DNA from: Kwoniella bestiolae CBS 10118
Lineage: Eukaryota; Basidiomycota; Tremellomycetes; Tremellales; Cryptococcaceae
DNA length: 64,000 nt
Assembly: GCF_000512585.2 (NCBI RefSeq)
Contig: NC_089244.1
Span: 682,001 to 746,000, forward strand
Direction: 5' to 3'
Shown: piece by piece, positions 23,307 through 34,218 of the stretch
Numbering within the stretch: position 1 is the stretch's first letter
Layout of the letters: every line of letters begins with the position of its first letter
Program-made: the position numbers and the translations under genes
Notes under the pieces: model-generated
What the model saw: only the letters and a program-made list of their open reading frames with translations
Told to the model about the DNA's origin: nothing
Database searches by the model: none

Positions 23307-26300
23307 TCAAAATGCTGTTTGACCAGTCTTGACAGTCTTGAGTACCCCGGCCTACAAACGATTGTCAACATCGCCCGATCAGTTTTGCTATGACAATCGT
23401 CAAGCAATCGCAAACACATACCTTTCGAAGCTTCTCAATGATTTCCAGAAGCACGAAACTAACGGAGAACAACGGTCAAAGAAGGTAATTTACCCCTGCA
23501 GCCAGAGGTGGAAGAACATTGAAGAAACTCACTCGCTCCCCGGATACCCTATCATACTCATCCCCAAAGGTTGCATCTCCTCTTGGTCCGATACCAGCGA
23601 CTTGAAAGGCACTTGACCGATAGGTACGACGTAGTGCGGACATCCAGCGATGGAGGAAAGGTGAATCAAGCTCAGGGGGCTAATCAGATGTCAGCACAGT
23701 ACACCGACGTTTTGACTGAAGGACTAGCCAGGTCCGGATCGAGGATTGAAGAAGAAGATGATCACTCACTTCTTTGTGGTTGATAGTGGTTCTCGAAGGA
23801 AGTTGAGCTTACTCTCTCTGTATATCGGTACCCGATGAATATTGATCGGTTCGATGAGGCTACGTCACAAAACATCGTGAGATCAATGCGGGTCATGTTC
23901 ATACCACTGTATCGCTGTATTATGGCACAACAATAAAACCAAACACAGAAAGGATGAATCGACTCACATGCTCTGAGTAATTGAACTCTTGTGACGACCT
24001 ATCAAATCCCTAAATACCTTCGCAGATATATCCCATCTTTCTTTCATCTCCTTGAGGTCCTCAGGAGAATGATGAGTACCCTTCCAGGTCTGTAGGATCT
24101 CAGAGAAGACAGGTGGGAATCTACCGCCATTTCGGGACTTATATTGATCGATCAGGTCTTGACCCCATGTTTGGTATTGTGACCTTTATCGAACAAATGA
24201 AATTATTTCAGTATGTGGACGTATTTCCTTCACGCTACCTGATCTGATGTATTATCTCACATCTCAAATTGCGGTATTCACTCACTCTTCTAGTACGTTT
24301 GCAAACTCATGTTGAGAGAGTATCTTCCCGTTACCCTCTTTCTCGAGAATTTGGGAGATATCGATCCACTCAAGCTGCATCCCCAACACATCTTTCAGGG
24401 AGTTGAGGAACCCGTTAATCAGATCTTGGATGTTCTGAGGGATATCTTGGAAGTCTTCCACGGGGATTCGCACGATCTTCGGTAGGAATTTATGAGGTTT
24501 GATGGCTGGAGAGTGGGCATACCTATGCATTCATGCAAAAGATCATGTGCTAAGCGTTATAAGGCCCTCACACAAGAAGGAATGCCGTCGCATTCGGTGA
24601 TGATGGTCTTGATATGTTCTAGGGTTGATTCACTCACCAAGTCTCTAATACCCATTTCATCATTCCCGGATCTCTAGCTAGAACACCGGCTGTATCGGAC
24701 CATTCGGACATTGGTATTACCCCATCGAGGGGGAAGACACCCATGGTAGGCTAGGAACACAGATCAATACGAGATTAACACTTCAGACAAGGGGGATTAG
24801 GTCTAATCTGATGATGAGCATATTTACCTTGTTACCGTACAGTCCGACAATAGAGGCGGGATGTCGAATTGATCCTGATCCATGCCATACGAGTGTTTCA
24901 GCCACAACAATCAACATGCTGTAGCTGAAGAACCAAGCGGTTGATTCACGTATCGGGAAAGTGCTCACCTCCTGTATCTGATGCAACTGAGATATCCAAC
25001 CAGTCGTACCCCGCCATCGAACTGGCCGATCCAGAAGAAGTCCCACTGACAGATTGATACCCGTCTCCTCGTGGGGAGTAGGGACTGCAACGTAGTTCAG
25101 ATTCAGGTCAGTATCGGAGACTCACTCTGATAATTGTAGATGTTATAATGACTCGCCAAGGTCTTTGGACTTACTATAAGATATCAGGCGAGTGTTCGAT
25201 CTTCACGTAGAAATATAAGTAATCCAATCAGCTCGTCGGGAAGAGGGTGAATACGCAGGATCTGACGACTCACACTATTCCCGGTAACTGCGAATCTATC
25301 TCACATCATTCCTAATCAGTTGTGCCCTTACGAGGCAGCCGAACAATGGCAGAGTGTGACATACTGATTTGTCTTGACTTTACCTACAATCACTGCGCCC
25401 TGTTCAATCAGACGTTGAATACACGACGCAGTATCCTCGACCTCCCTGCGCATCTCTAGATATACCTTGCTGCCCGCGCCGGTAGGTACGCCAAGGATGT
25501 CGAATATATCTGCTCCATCCATCGAACGATATCAGTACTTATAATAACACCATATGACATGGTATACCACGAGGATTGAACGCCAACCGGGGGCAACGAC
25601 ATGCCTTTCACAGATACTCTATACCCTTTCAATTTCCCCCCACTGCCCCATCCATATAACCTCGACGGAACAGGTATAATCGTCCTCCCCAGCCCATCAG
25701 TCTTATTGAGGGTTTTGTACCTTCCCCTCCCCTTAGCATCCAGGGGATAAATCCCATTAATAAAGGCGTGGTAGGTATCTGAATAAAGCCTGTAGACGGG
25801 GTAGAAGTCGAGTTGAGAGTCGCTGTGTCTGGCGAGGTAGGGTCCTGCTGCTCTGTTCAGGGCGGAGAGTTTCATCGAGGTGATATGGGTGTTACCTTTA
25901 GAATCTTCGGGGTTGAAGTTGAATCGCTCATCCAAGAACAGATGGGTAGTTCCCATCTTCTCAATGAGATATTCAACAGCTCCCACCTGGATATTGAGTT
26001 TGAGATCCTTCTGGTCACCTTGGTAGGAAGGAATGACGAAGATGCTTTGCAACCACGCTTTACTCAGTACATCGTCTTCAGAGAGGTACGAGCGGACCAT
26101 TGCTCTCGTCATGTGTTTGGTGAGTTGTCCATCTTCTGGGATGGGAATCCAAATCAAGCAGATGGGTTGATATTCCTCTTCGGTAGGGACGGACGAGGGT
26201 AGCGGGAGATGTTTGGCTGGTTGATGGGTGGGGGAGAAGTATTCGATATCTCCGACGGAGTACTGCCATGATACATCAACATTGGTGGGCGTGGGATCAC

Positions 26301-26406
26301 TCGATACGGGAGTGATCGCACTTACGAATAGTTCATTGTTGAACTGGATACTGGAATGGGACTTTTCGACGTCCTTCGACATCATCGTGTGGCTTTGCAT
26401 GGTCAT
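23307..26406 (-). CDS. Amidase signature family enzyme with N-terminal extension
   Basis: A large gene with about nine or more introns, ATG at 26406. The first roughly 280 residues form an N-terminal domain (L-S-K-A-W-L-Q-S-I-F-V-I-P and related) common to a set of fungal amidases. The amidase core follows: D-I-L-G-V-P-T-G-A-G-S-K, G-A-V-I-V-G-K-V-K-T-N-Q (catalytic Lys, about 25375-25410), G-T-S-S-G-S-A-S-S-M-A-G (about 25040), then across an intron S-D-T-G-G-S-I-R-H-P-A (catalytic cis-Ser/Ser, about 24860-24990). The C-terminal part includes P-H-Y-V-V-P-I-G-Q-V-P and G-M-S-M-I-G-Y-P-G-S-E. The Lys-Ser-Ser triad is complete, so an active amide hydrolase is likely. The substrate cannot be told from sequence. 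The end at 23307 rests on two short final exons. Confidence 0.82.
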
Positions 26407-27272
26407 ACTCAGCTGGCAAAGAGTACTTCAATGATCAAAAAGAGCAATGACGGTAGAGGGAATCTGCAAATGATGTATAGTCGATCTCTCGCTGGAAAGG
26501 TCGGGCCGAGCACGCAAAGGGACTATTATAATATAACGAATGATTCTATCGGTACTGTTCCTCCAAGGTTGAAGTCGACTCGAGATGATTGTCGATTCGA
26601 GATGGTTGTCGACTCACTCGTCGAGAGATCCTTTGTGTGAAGGGAATCTTTTAGCCTTGAAGCCGGTCCAGAATACAAAGGAAGGCAATTACAATACAGT
26701 ACAGCCTCAATCGAAAGGGTATCTAGGTGAATACCTTGTTTTGTAGCTGAGCTTTCGCATCCCCTGGTAAGCTAGAATTGTGGACCTGTTACCCTGATAT
26801 AATATGTCTGACCCACTCCTCATTGCAACGAAGTATCAGTCACACGAGCGATCCGGGTCTGTTACTATTATACACAAGTGTGCCACGCCACTTTCTGGGA
26901 ACTACCGAGAGATAGGTATCATTCACTCTGAACAGCCATGACAGCAGCCACACGTCCCTTTCATCTTCATCCTGTGATTCATCCCCCTAGCGCATCATGC
27001 AGGAACTTGCATGCGGCCCAGTCTTATGTACCATCCTTTTGTCAGAAATTTATTTTCTCGAAAGGGGAAGAGAGAGAGAAAGCGATCGGGTGGTTGTGGG
27101 ATCACGTGACTTGTCATATGGTGGAGGAAGATAACCCAGAAAAGTTGTGTACATCGTCCACCCACCAGCGCAAAGAGATAATGAGTAGAGTCCAATATGG
27201 GCTATACTAACATCAACCACTCAAAGCTCCTCATCGTCAGCAGAGAACCAGTTCGCCCTCCATCCAAGCAAC
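26407..27272. other. Divergent promoter, amidase and C1D
   Basis: Long upstream region between divergent genes. Open frames here (for example plus 26938-27210) are unsupported. It includes CACGTG at about 27102-27107. No RNA gene recognised. Confidence 0.4.
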
Positions 27273-28204
27273 ATGTCCGACTCGATCGACTCCGACCCCA
27301 AAACCACCCTGGAAACCCTCATCTCTTCCTTATCGACCGTCGAAAATTCCCTAGAGTCGTTATTAGAAAATGAGGGTTCTTCAACCTGGTCCGAGAAGGT
27401 GGAGAAGCTCTCAATGATGGATAGGGCGAAGATGGATGTGCTGGTTTCGTATACTGTCAATGACCTGATATGGAGTGAGTGAACCGTCGATGCGCTGACT
27501 TGTCTGTTCAGCCAAGTGTAGAAGTGAGCAGGATTCAAGCTGATGAATGGTTCATATAACTAGTTTATCTCAAGTTGAAGGGTGTCGATCCGGAGAAACA
27601 TGAGGTGACGGGTGAACTTGTGAGTGATTTCTACATACAACCATCTCCCTTCCGTACAAATGTCCATTGCAGAAGCCCAAGATGGCTGGCATGAAGAAGT
27701 ATTGAGAGATAGACGGATCTTATACTGATCTCATACCGACTCGCAGGATCGTATAAAAACGTACTACACCAAGATCAAATCCATTGAAGAACCCGATACT
27801 CGTACGTACCATTGTTGCCCTTCTCTAGAGACACTAAGCTGATACACATATACCCGTAATCAGGCCGTAATAAGATAGATCAATCCGCCGCCCACCGATT
27901 CATCAAATCCTCTCTCCCGCGCTCACAGCATCTTCCACCAACCTCCGCCGCCCAGCTCGCAGCTCAACAGGCTCAGAATGCCGTGGCGGAGCAGGAGCAG
28001 GAAGAGTCTCTGAGGAGGTTGAGCAAAGCGGGTAGATTTAGGTTTATAGAGAAGGAGGGGAGGGAGACGATCATTCCTGGACAGGGGGGTGAGGATGAGG
28101 ATATGGAGGAAGATGATGATGCGGGAACAGAGGGAGAGGGAGATGATGGGGTGAATGCTGAGGAGTTTCTGAAAGGTGTTGAGGAGGAGATGAAGGGTCA
28201 ATGA
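27273..28204 (+). CDS. LRP1: C1D/Lrp1 (Rrp47), nuclear exosome cofactor
   Basis: Four exons beginning 27273 (M-S-D-S-I-D-S-D-P-K-T-T-L). The N-terminal half is the Sas10/C1D helical domain: T-L-E-T-L-I-S-S-L-S-T-V-E-N-S-L-E, then D-R-A-K-M-D-V-L-V-S-Y-T-V-N-D-L-I-W, I-Y-L-K-L-K-G-V-D-P-E-K-H, and D-R-I-K-T-Y-Y-T-K-I-K-S-I-E. This order (double helix, Y-L-K-x-x-G-x-x-P, then K-x-Y-x-x-K) is diagnostic of C1D/Lrp1. The tail has N-K-I-D-Q-S-A-A-H-R-F-I-K then an acidic end. The family partners Rrp6 and the nuclear exosome in 5.8S rRNA and snoRNA 3' maturation. The product is about 215 residues, close to the usual size. Confidence 0.88.
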
Positions 28205-28834
28205 GCGTTGTCAGGGTGAGTGTTGTTCGCTATGTTTCTGCGGGTGCAGATGGAGGAAAAAGGAAGCTTACGATGTGTTATTCTGACTTGTCTTCAGTAA
28301 TATCACTCTTCTTCACGATTCCCCAAATCAGCTCCCATATCTGAGATATCCGCCATCTGCATCTCACCGAGTCGATTATACCCAGTATACTGTATATACC
28401 ACACCGAAGCTTGTATGTAAGATCATGTATAAACACATATGTTGCATGATGATTTTAAACTACGAAATGTTTCCCCCCTAACAATTTGAAATGTTTTGAT
28501 AACAGCAGCGAAATGATTTTCTCATGTTTTTTGACCAGACACTGACACTGACTATAACAACGAATTGAACGAAATAACGAGAAGATACGAAAATGATAAA
28601 ATAAGGGCAGAATTTCATACCTACCATAACACTACAACTGGAACTACAACATCCGAAGAATGATCCACTAACATCTCACCAGGAGAATAGAAAGTTACGA
28701 TCTGTTTGTGATGACTTTGAGAAACGAAATGATAAATGATAACTTTGTTTTAGATGAATGACCGATTTTGACTTTGATTTTGATTCTCAAACATCTTCCT
28801 CTCTTCCCTTTCTGCTGGCTCTTCGTGGTCTCCC
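28205..28834. other. Convergent intergenic region
   Basis: 3' flanks of C1D and of the acidic hypothetical gene. A-rich stretches (28440-28620) fit 3' UTR sequence. No gene seen. Confidence 0.45.
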
Positions 28835-29865
28835 CTATTGAGCCATCTCACAAGCCCCGCAATCACCACAGACGCTCCACATACTTCGTCTTCCCGTCGT
28901 AGCGTCGGGATATTCCGACATCACCAACTTGGGAATCGATTTACAGTGTGGACCATGAAGATTTCTTGCCTTTTCAATCTCACTTGCGTTGGTAGGCAGC
29001 GGACCGTTGTAAGAGGGTTGGAGTAAACCGTTTCGAGGTGCGGGGAGGGATTGCGAGAATGCTTGAGCTGCGAGAGGGGAGGTAGGTCTGAAGTTGGTAT
29101 TGGAGGGGATATGTTGGTGGTGTGAGGAGAGAGAGGCGTTGGAAAAGTGATGTGGGTTGGGGTGAGGTGTGAGAGATGGGAAGGCTGCTTCGACAGAATA
29201 CACTCGCTATCAGCTTTGCATCTGACCATGATTTCATGATGAAGTTCGTCAAAACTGATAAAGTGCAACACCCACCTTTCATCTGACTCGCACCCATATC
29301 ATCCATCATCTCCATCTCATACTCCAGCTCGTCCTCCTCCGCCCCAGGGCCAAAGAGGAACCCACCACTCCCACCTGACGAGTAGACGTAATTGTCCGAA
29401 TCGTTGTTTCTGTGCGATTGTTCCTGGTGAGAATGGGCATTGAGGCTCGAATGACCCATAGCCATATGACAGTCGTTATCGTTATCCATGTCCATATCTG
29501 TGTCCATCATTTGGTCGTCGTCCGAAGCGGAGTTGGAGTGGTCCGTCATCAACTCGGGGAGTTGATAGGAGTTTTGCATGGTTGGTGAACGGACTCTCAT
29601 GTGCTGTGCGGGCATATGGGTATTAGCAGATGCATGATTTACATACAAACGGATGCTTATGGGACGAAGATAGACAGGTGAAATGTCATATGCTAAGTGA
29701 AGAAGGAGCATGAAGAAAGGAAGGAAGGATCAAACTCACCTTTGAAGCCTCTTCCTCGTCCATACCCCAGGACATCCTCTTCCTCTTGACCTTGAAGCTA
29801 GAACTAGAAGGCATAGCGTTGTTGCTGTTGTTGGTGTTGAAGAGACCAAAAGGTGCGTGAGTCAT
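28835..29865 (-). CDS. Hypothetical acidic/low-complexity protein with C-terminal Cys motif
   Basis: Three exons from the ATG at 29865. Exon 1 (29740-29865) encodes a basic patch K-V-K-R-K-R-M-S-W-G, a plausible nuclear signal. Exon 2 (about 29280-29605) is rich in Asp, Met, Asn, Ser and Gly (a run of D-M-D repeats and G-G-S-G-G-F-L-F-G-P-G). Exon 3 ends with a more ordered segment: L-H-G-P-H-C-K-S-I-P-K-L-V, then M-W-S-V-C-G-D-C-G-A-C-E-M-A-Q at the stop. Reading straight through the introns gives a longer but less sensible frame. I do not recognise the family. The basic patch, acidic middle and terminal Cys cluster suggest a nuclear factor; this is inference. Confidence 0.65.
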
Positions 29866-30666
29866 ATTGCGAGGATGTTGAGGAATGTGTTGTATGTATG
29901 TATGAATGTGGTGTATCAATTGAATTGATTTTTTGTTGTACGTGTGGTAATGAGGTTTAATGAGATATTCAGGAATAGAAGAAGAGAAGAAAAGTAAAAA
30001 CAGAGAGAGACGCGACGAAGAAAATTGAAAAATGGGTCTGTGTGGTAGGGTATATATATATATTCCGGATCAAAACCACGTGGATGGCTTGACTGGAGTT
30101 GACTAATCCGGGTTAAATGCCATAAAGGGTGAAAAGACTGTGCGGAGATTGAACTTATCAAGAAATGGATCACGAGACATCAGGGTAAAAGTCCAGACTA
30201 GAGTGAAAAATGAACCGGAGATATTTGAGACATCCTTTGATCGGATTCGGTTGACCGAAAAAAAGAGGGGGCAAAAAGGTGAAGGTGGAGGTTTTTGAAT
30301 TTTACCATTTTTGGAGAATGGTTGTTAGATGGAAGGATCGTATAGAAAGATGAATTGAAGGGATTGTGGGAATAGATTGCTTCGCTGCTGTCAGATGCGC
30401 CATCTGTAAGTAACTTGAGAGCTGCACGCTCGAGAAATACATTACGACGTAGGTAGTATAACACATCAAGTATTGCCTACAATCACAATCAAATCAGCTC
30501 ACCTAATGGAGCTTTGTAAAGAGCAATCGTAAAGGTACAAACGGAAGGAGCGATTCATCTGATAACAGGTCTGGAATGTGTTGTAACAGGCGGTGAATGA
30601 CTTTCGGGCAACGATGGGATGCACTTGCGCCATAGTACAACTGCCAAAAGGTAAGATCAAGAGACC
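29866..30666. other. Promoter of the acidic hypothetical gene and 3' side of copy C
   Basis: Contains an AT run TATATATATATAT at about 30050-30062, roughly 190 bases upstream of the ATG, and a CACGTG at about 30078. Short minus-strand open frames at 29916-30173 and 30198-30464 have no supporting features. Confidence 0.4.
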
Positions 30667-31977
30667 TTATGCCTCATCTATCCATTTCCCCCCGCAGCAT
30701 ACACAATCTTCTGCGATGCTCCAGCATGTGATCGTAGCTTGAAATGTCCCAACCATATCCTTGGGTAACTCGATCTTTTGTTGATACATGGTGGTCGGAC
30801 CATCTTGTATCCTCCCAATACGACTGTCCAAGATGAACTCTGTCGATTGTCTGTGGTCTCCTTCTTGATGGAGCTCGTCTTGCTCAAAGAGTATTTCCGT
30901 GTCTTCCCCTTCCATATCGTCACGTATCCGATTGATATCTTCCCTTACTTGACAATGAATTTTCGATAGGATTTCTCCTTGAGGTAAATGTTGAAAGCAG
31001 TCTTCCTCTCGCCATGGAGTACCACAAGCACAATGCCGTACGAAGATTCGCTTCTTGGGCGTTTGCAGAGAATATTCATACAATTTATCGACAGAGGCTG
31101 CATGCATCGACAAGGTCGAGGCGGTTTTTTGCGGTTCAAGCTCCAAACAGACGACTACTTGGTAGATGCCAGATACCATATAGGCAAATTTGCTTTTGAT
31201 TTTACGGTATGTCCATACGGTATCGGAACTTGAAGACCACAAAGCCGACGAGTATTCATCGAATTCTTGTAGTCCAATTAGGGGAAGGGAGATGCAGATA
31301 TTCTCGGGGTTGGTCATCTGATATATTAGGGTGAAGATTAGGGTGAAGAAGGGGTGATCGTCCAAATCTATAGATGAGCGTTCTTCCCAGATCACTAAGT
31401 TCCAAACTAGATACGACATTATACAGATATCTCGAACATTCTTGAAAATGGCTTGAGGGATTTTGGTATCGATTCCACCGTTGAAGAAAACAAGCTGAAA
31501 GATATCTTGCCAGAACGCCTTTGTAGGCAGATCGACGAAGACCAACTTCTTGCAGTAGTTCAACAGTTTCGATTTTCTAGAAAACCTTTTGTCAAAGGTA
31601 CTATATCGGGATTGCAATTCGTTGACGACCGTAGCATGCCAATCGCCATCGTAAGGCATGTGCGCCGATTCGTTGGGTTCGGGCTGTAGTATCCACTTAG
31701 GCATTTGAGAGGTGCACGGCGATGCAGAGAAGCTGCCTCCTACTATATCGCCCACTTTGAACTGTACATCACATCTGATCATCCCTTCTAAGAGTCTAGA
31801 TGCAGTCTTTCGGGAGATGTAGATCGTGCGGTATAATATCGGTCCAGCGATGGTGTGAAGTTCTCTCGATACTCGCATGAATGAGATGAGAACTGATTTG
31901 TGGGATTGAGCGGCGATTTGCCAGATGACCTCAAGTGGTAATCTCATGCTGAGGTGAAATTTCTGATTCTGGATCAA
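30667..31977 (-). CDS. F-box-like protein with C-terminal C-x-C-C-G (family copy C)
   Basis: Single intact exon of 436 residues. The F-box-like start reads M-R-L-P-L-E-V-I-W-Q-I-A, then M-R-V-S-R-E-L-H-T-I-A-G-P-I-L-Y-R (residues about 11-53). Later elements: K-K-L-V-F-V-D-L-P (about 148), I-C-I-S-L-P-L-I-G-L (about 232), F-V-R-H-C-A-C-G-T-P (about 312, a mid-domain C-x-C), and the end A-E-D-C-V-C-C-G-G-K-W-I-D-E-A. It is the only undamaged copy inside the 30.7-37.4 kb cluster and shares strand with broken copy D next to it. Biochemical role unknown. Confidence 0.75.
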   Translation of the reverse strand: MIQNQKFHLSMRLPLEVIWQIAAQSHKSVLISFMRVSRELHTIAGPILYRTIYISRKTASRLLEGMIRCDVQFKVGDIVGGSFSASPCTSQMPKWILQPEPNESAHMPYDGDWHATVVNELQSRYSTFDKRFSRKSKLLNYCKKLVFVDLPTKAFWQDIFQLVFFNGGIDTKIPQAIFKNVRDICIMSYLVWNLVIWEERSSIDLDDHPFFTLIFTLIYQMTNPENICISLPLIGLQEFDEYSSALWSSSSDTVWTYRKIKSKFAYMVSGIYQVVVCLELEPQKTASTLSMHAASVDKLYEYSLQTPKKRIFVRHCACGTPWREEDCFQHLPQGEILSKIHCQVREDINRIRDDMEGEDTEILFEQDELHQEGDHRQSTEFILDSRIGRIQDGPTTMYQQKIELPKDMVGTFQATITCWSIAEDCVCCGGKWIDEA

Positions 31978-32484
31978 GCCGAGGTGGCAGTGGTTCCTCG
32001 ATCGGTGATGAAGATTTTGCGGGACAAATAGGTTGTGCCGACGAGGGAAGTGATTTTGGGATGAAGGGGAGATGTTCGACTGTAGAAACGGAGGGAGTCA
32101 GCTGGATGAAGGATTCTCAAATAATCTGAGAAATCTCATGTCAGCTCCCACTCGCGTCTTTATCGAGAACAGGTGATCAGATGGGCTTTGCTATTGAGGG
32201 TGCATCATAGGGAACGAACGAGGAACACTCACAGATATCTGTTCAGGAATCGTGTGCAGTAAGATATGCAGTTCATTCTTCCTGATGACGTTCGGCAAGA
32301 GGTCGGAATTAAAAGGCGGAAGTCTGAAGTCTGATTTGAAGGGGAATAAAGACCCGGTGAGATCCTATATTCGATGGTTTGTTCCACTACCAGAATATGA
32401 TTCGAGACAACGGATATGAAGGTTGAATTGGGTGGACAAAGAGAGAAATGCGATGAGGAACAGTATATGGAACCCATTTCCCAT
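31978..32484. other. Spacer between copies C and D, with decayed copy D tail
   Basis: It holds the copy C promoter. The position where copy D should carry its last 100 or so residues shows no C-x-C-C-G on the minus strand, so this stretch is either decayed tail sequence or replacement DNA. Confidence 0.4.
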
Positions 32485-33595
32485 CTACCCTCTTTCTCCT
32501 GGGTCTCCCAATCTCTGCCAACTGCAGGAGCCGACCTGCTCTAGTGGTATGTTGAAGGCATTTGACCTCTTTCGGATGTCCGGAGGAAGGGTGGGATCGC
32601 AAGTACAATCGTTGAAGAACACTCTAGTGAAGGCACTGGTAGTTGGGATGCTGCCAATCCTAAAATTATGAAGGGTAACCTCCTCAAGGGTCTTTCTAGA
32701 GCAGGGTATCAGCGATCCATGAATATGTCTGCCTAAAGCCACACAGGTCCTTTTGAATCGGCGGGTCAGTTCCCTCTTCACCTTGGTCCCTAGTTCTCTG
32801 TTCAGATACCCTCTTTGCAAGTTCATTCTCGAATTGACATACTCCGAGGAATGAGCTTGGTCGATCCAGGGATAAGTGATGCAGAGATATCTTGGTTTCA
32901 TCGCTTGACAGAGAGTCGAGAAGAAGGGATGACATGATATAGAGTACACACTGTCCTCATGGCGGTCCAGCCAAGTTTGTACGTCTAACACCGCCTGATC
33001 GGTCAATCAGGGTATCCACCTTATCGAAAATGAAAGGGAACCTCTTGTTCTTGTCGTAAAGAAGACCTCGGTGTGCTTTGAAGTCTTCTGAGATGTGTTT
33101 GGAAGGTAACGAAGTGATAGTGAGGTGTCTGACGTGCGAAAGCAGCAGGGCTTTTCGTTCGTGAGATCTTCTAGTCGGATAATCGAATGTGGTGGTACTC
33201 CGTTCAGGTTTAAGTCCTTCTTGATTCTGATCCTCGTCCTCATCCTCGGAGTCCATAGTGACGCCTGGAGGGAATATACCAAATGGTATATCCATTATGT
33301 CCCTCTCGCTGTCCTTCATCCCCTCTCGGCCTTTGTGTTCATCCCCAACCGACGACTTTTTCCTGTAAGTCCTAACAGAAGGTGGACTCCTAGCTAAACC
33401 CCTGAATACCTTTTTTGCATTTTCTCGAGTGATGGTGAGTCGATGATACAGGTAGGGCGAAGAGACGTCGTAAGTTCTCCATGAGACTTGGATAAGGGAG
33501 TGGAGGGTGATCTGGTCAGAGAAGGATGAGATGTTCTTGAGTACTTCCGAGGGGAGGTGGAGGGTCCGAGCTGGACAGGGTGGGCATTGCGATAA
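32485..33595 (-). pseudogene. Frameshifted and tail-less F-box-like copy (D)
   Basis: From about 33595 the minus strand reads L-H-L-P-S-E-V-L-K-N-I-S-S-F-S-D then S-S-P-Y-L-Y-H-R-L-T-I-T and K-K-V-F-R-G-L-A-R, aligning with copies A-C. After K-V-D-T-L-I (about 33005) the similarity jumps one frame to T-D-Q-A-V-L-D-V-Q-T-W and continues with L-C-I-T-Y-P-W, V-T-L-H-N-F-R-I-G-S-I-P (about 32640) and F-F-N-D-C-T-C-D-P. No GT-AG intron fits at the frame jump. The frame then stops at 32485 without the terminal C-x-C-C-G. I read it as a recent pseudogene; a sequencing error would repair the frame but not the missing tail. The 5' exon is unresolved. Confidence 0.65.
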
Positions 33596-34218
33596 CTAGA
33601 ACAGAGAGAACATCAGCAACTTTCATGAATAGGTGAGAGGTGATAGGGGTATGTAGAATGGATAATGGACTGACGAAGGATAATTCCACACCGTACCATA
33701 TTAATGGGAATAGGAAAGGATGCAGGATTGACCTGAATATGACGATGCCAAGCATGATGCTAAGGTCTTCACGGGAGCTAAAGCTGGATGTTCAGCTGAT
33801 GAGTATGAGTGGATGGGATGGGATGAGAACGAGAACGAGAACGAGGACTGAATATCTCAAGAACTGAGTCGGGATACATGTCAGATAATTCAAGAGATAC
33901 TCACAAGTCAGTTGGTCTCGTGTTTAGTATAGGTGTGTTACATGTGCTTTGGTCGTGTTTACCTTGTGTTTACTCAATGTACCTCCTTTCGCACTGATCT
34001 TTGATCGTTCCCAATCGCAAAGGTACCACGATTAGTAAACACTCGACACGGCTACTACGCGTGCTATCATTTTCATGACCTTCACCATATATGTACAGTA
34101 TCATTCCCTCGACAAATTCACAATCAACCAGTATCAAGACAGGTTTCCACAAAGTGTTATCCTCCCCTCCCAATTGACGTCACCTTGCACCCGATACCAT
34201 ACCTTGAATCGGAAGACC
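33596..34218. other. Head-to-head spacer between copies D and E
   Basis: It contains a short hexamer repeat (GAGAAC, about 33825-33847) and one ACGCGT at 34057-34062. Possible decayed first exons of D and E; no confident gene. Confidence 0.4.

Noticed and set aside
28980..29711. 243-residue minus-strand frame read without splicing
   Set aside because: Reads through two introns with good splice sites; the spliced three-exon model ends in an ordered C-terminus.
33825..33847. GAGAAC hexamer repeat
   Set aside because: Only about three units; ordinary microsatellite, no further meaning.
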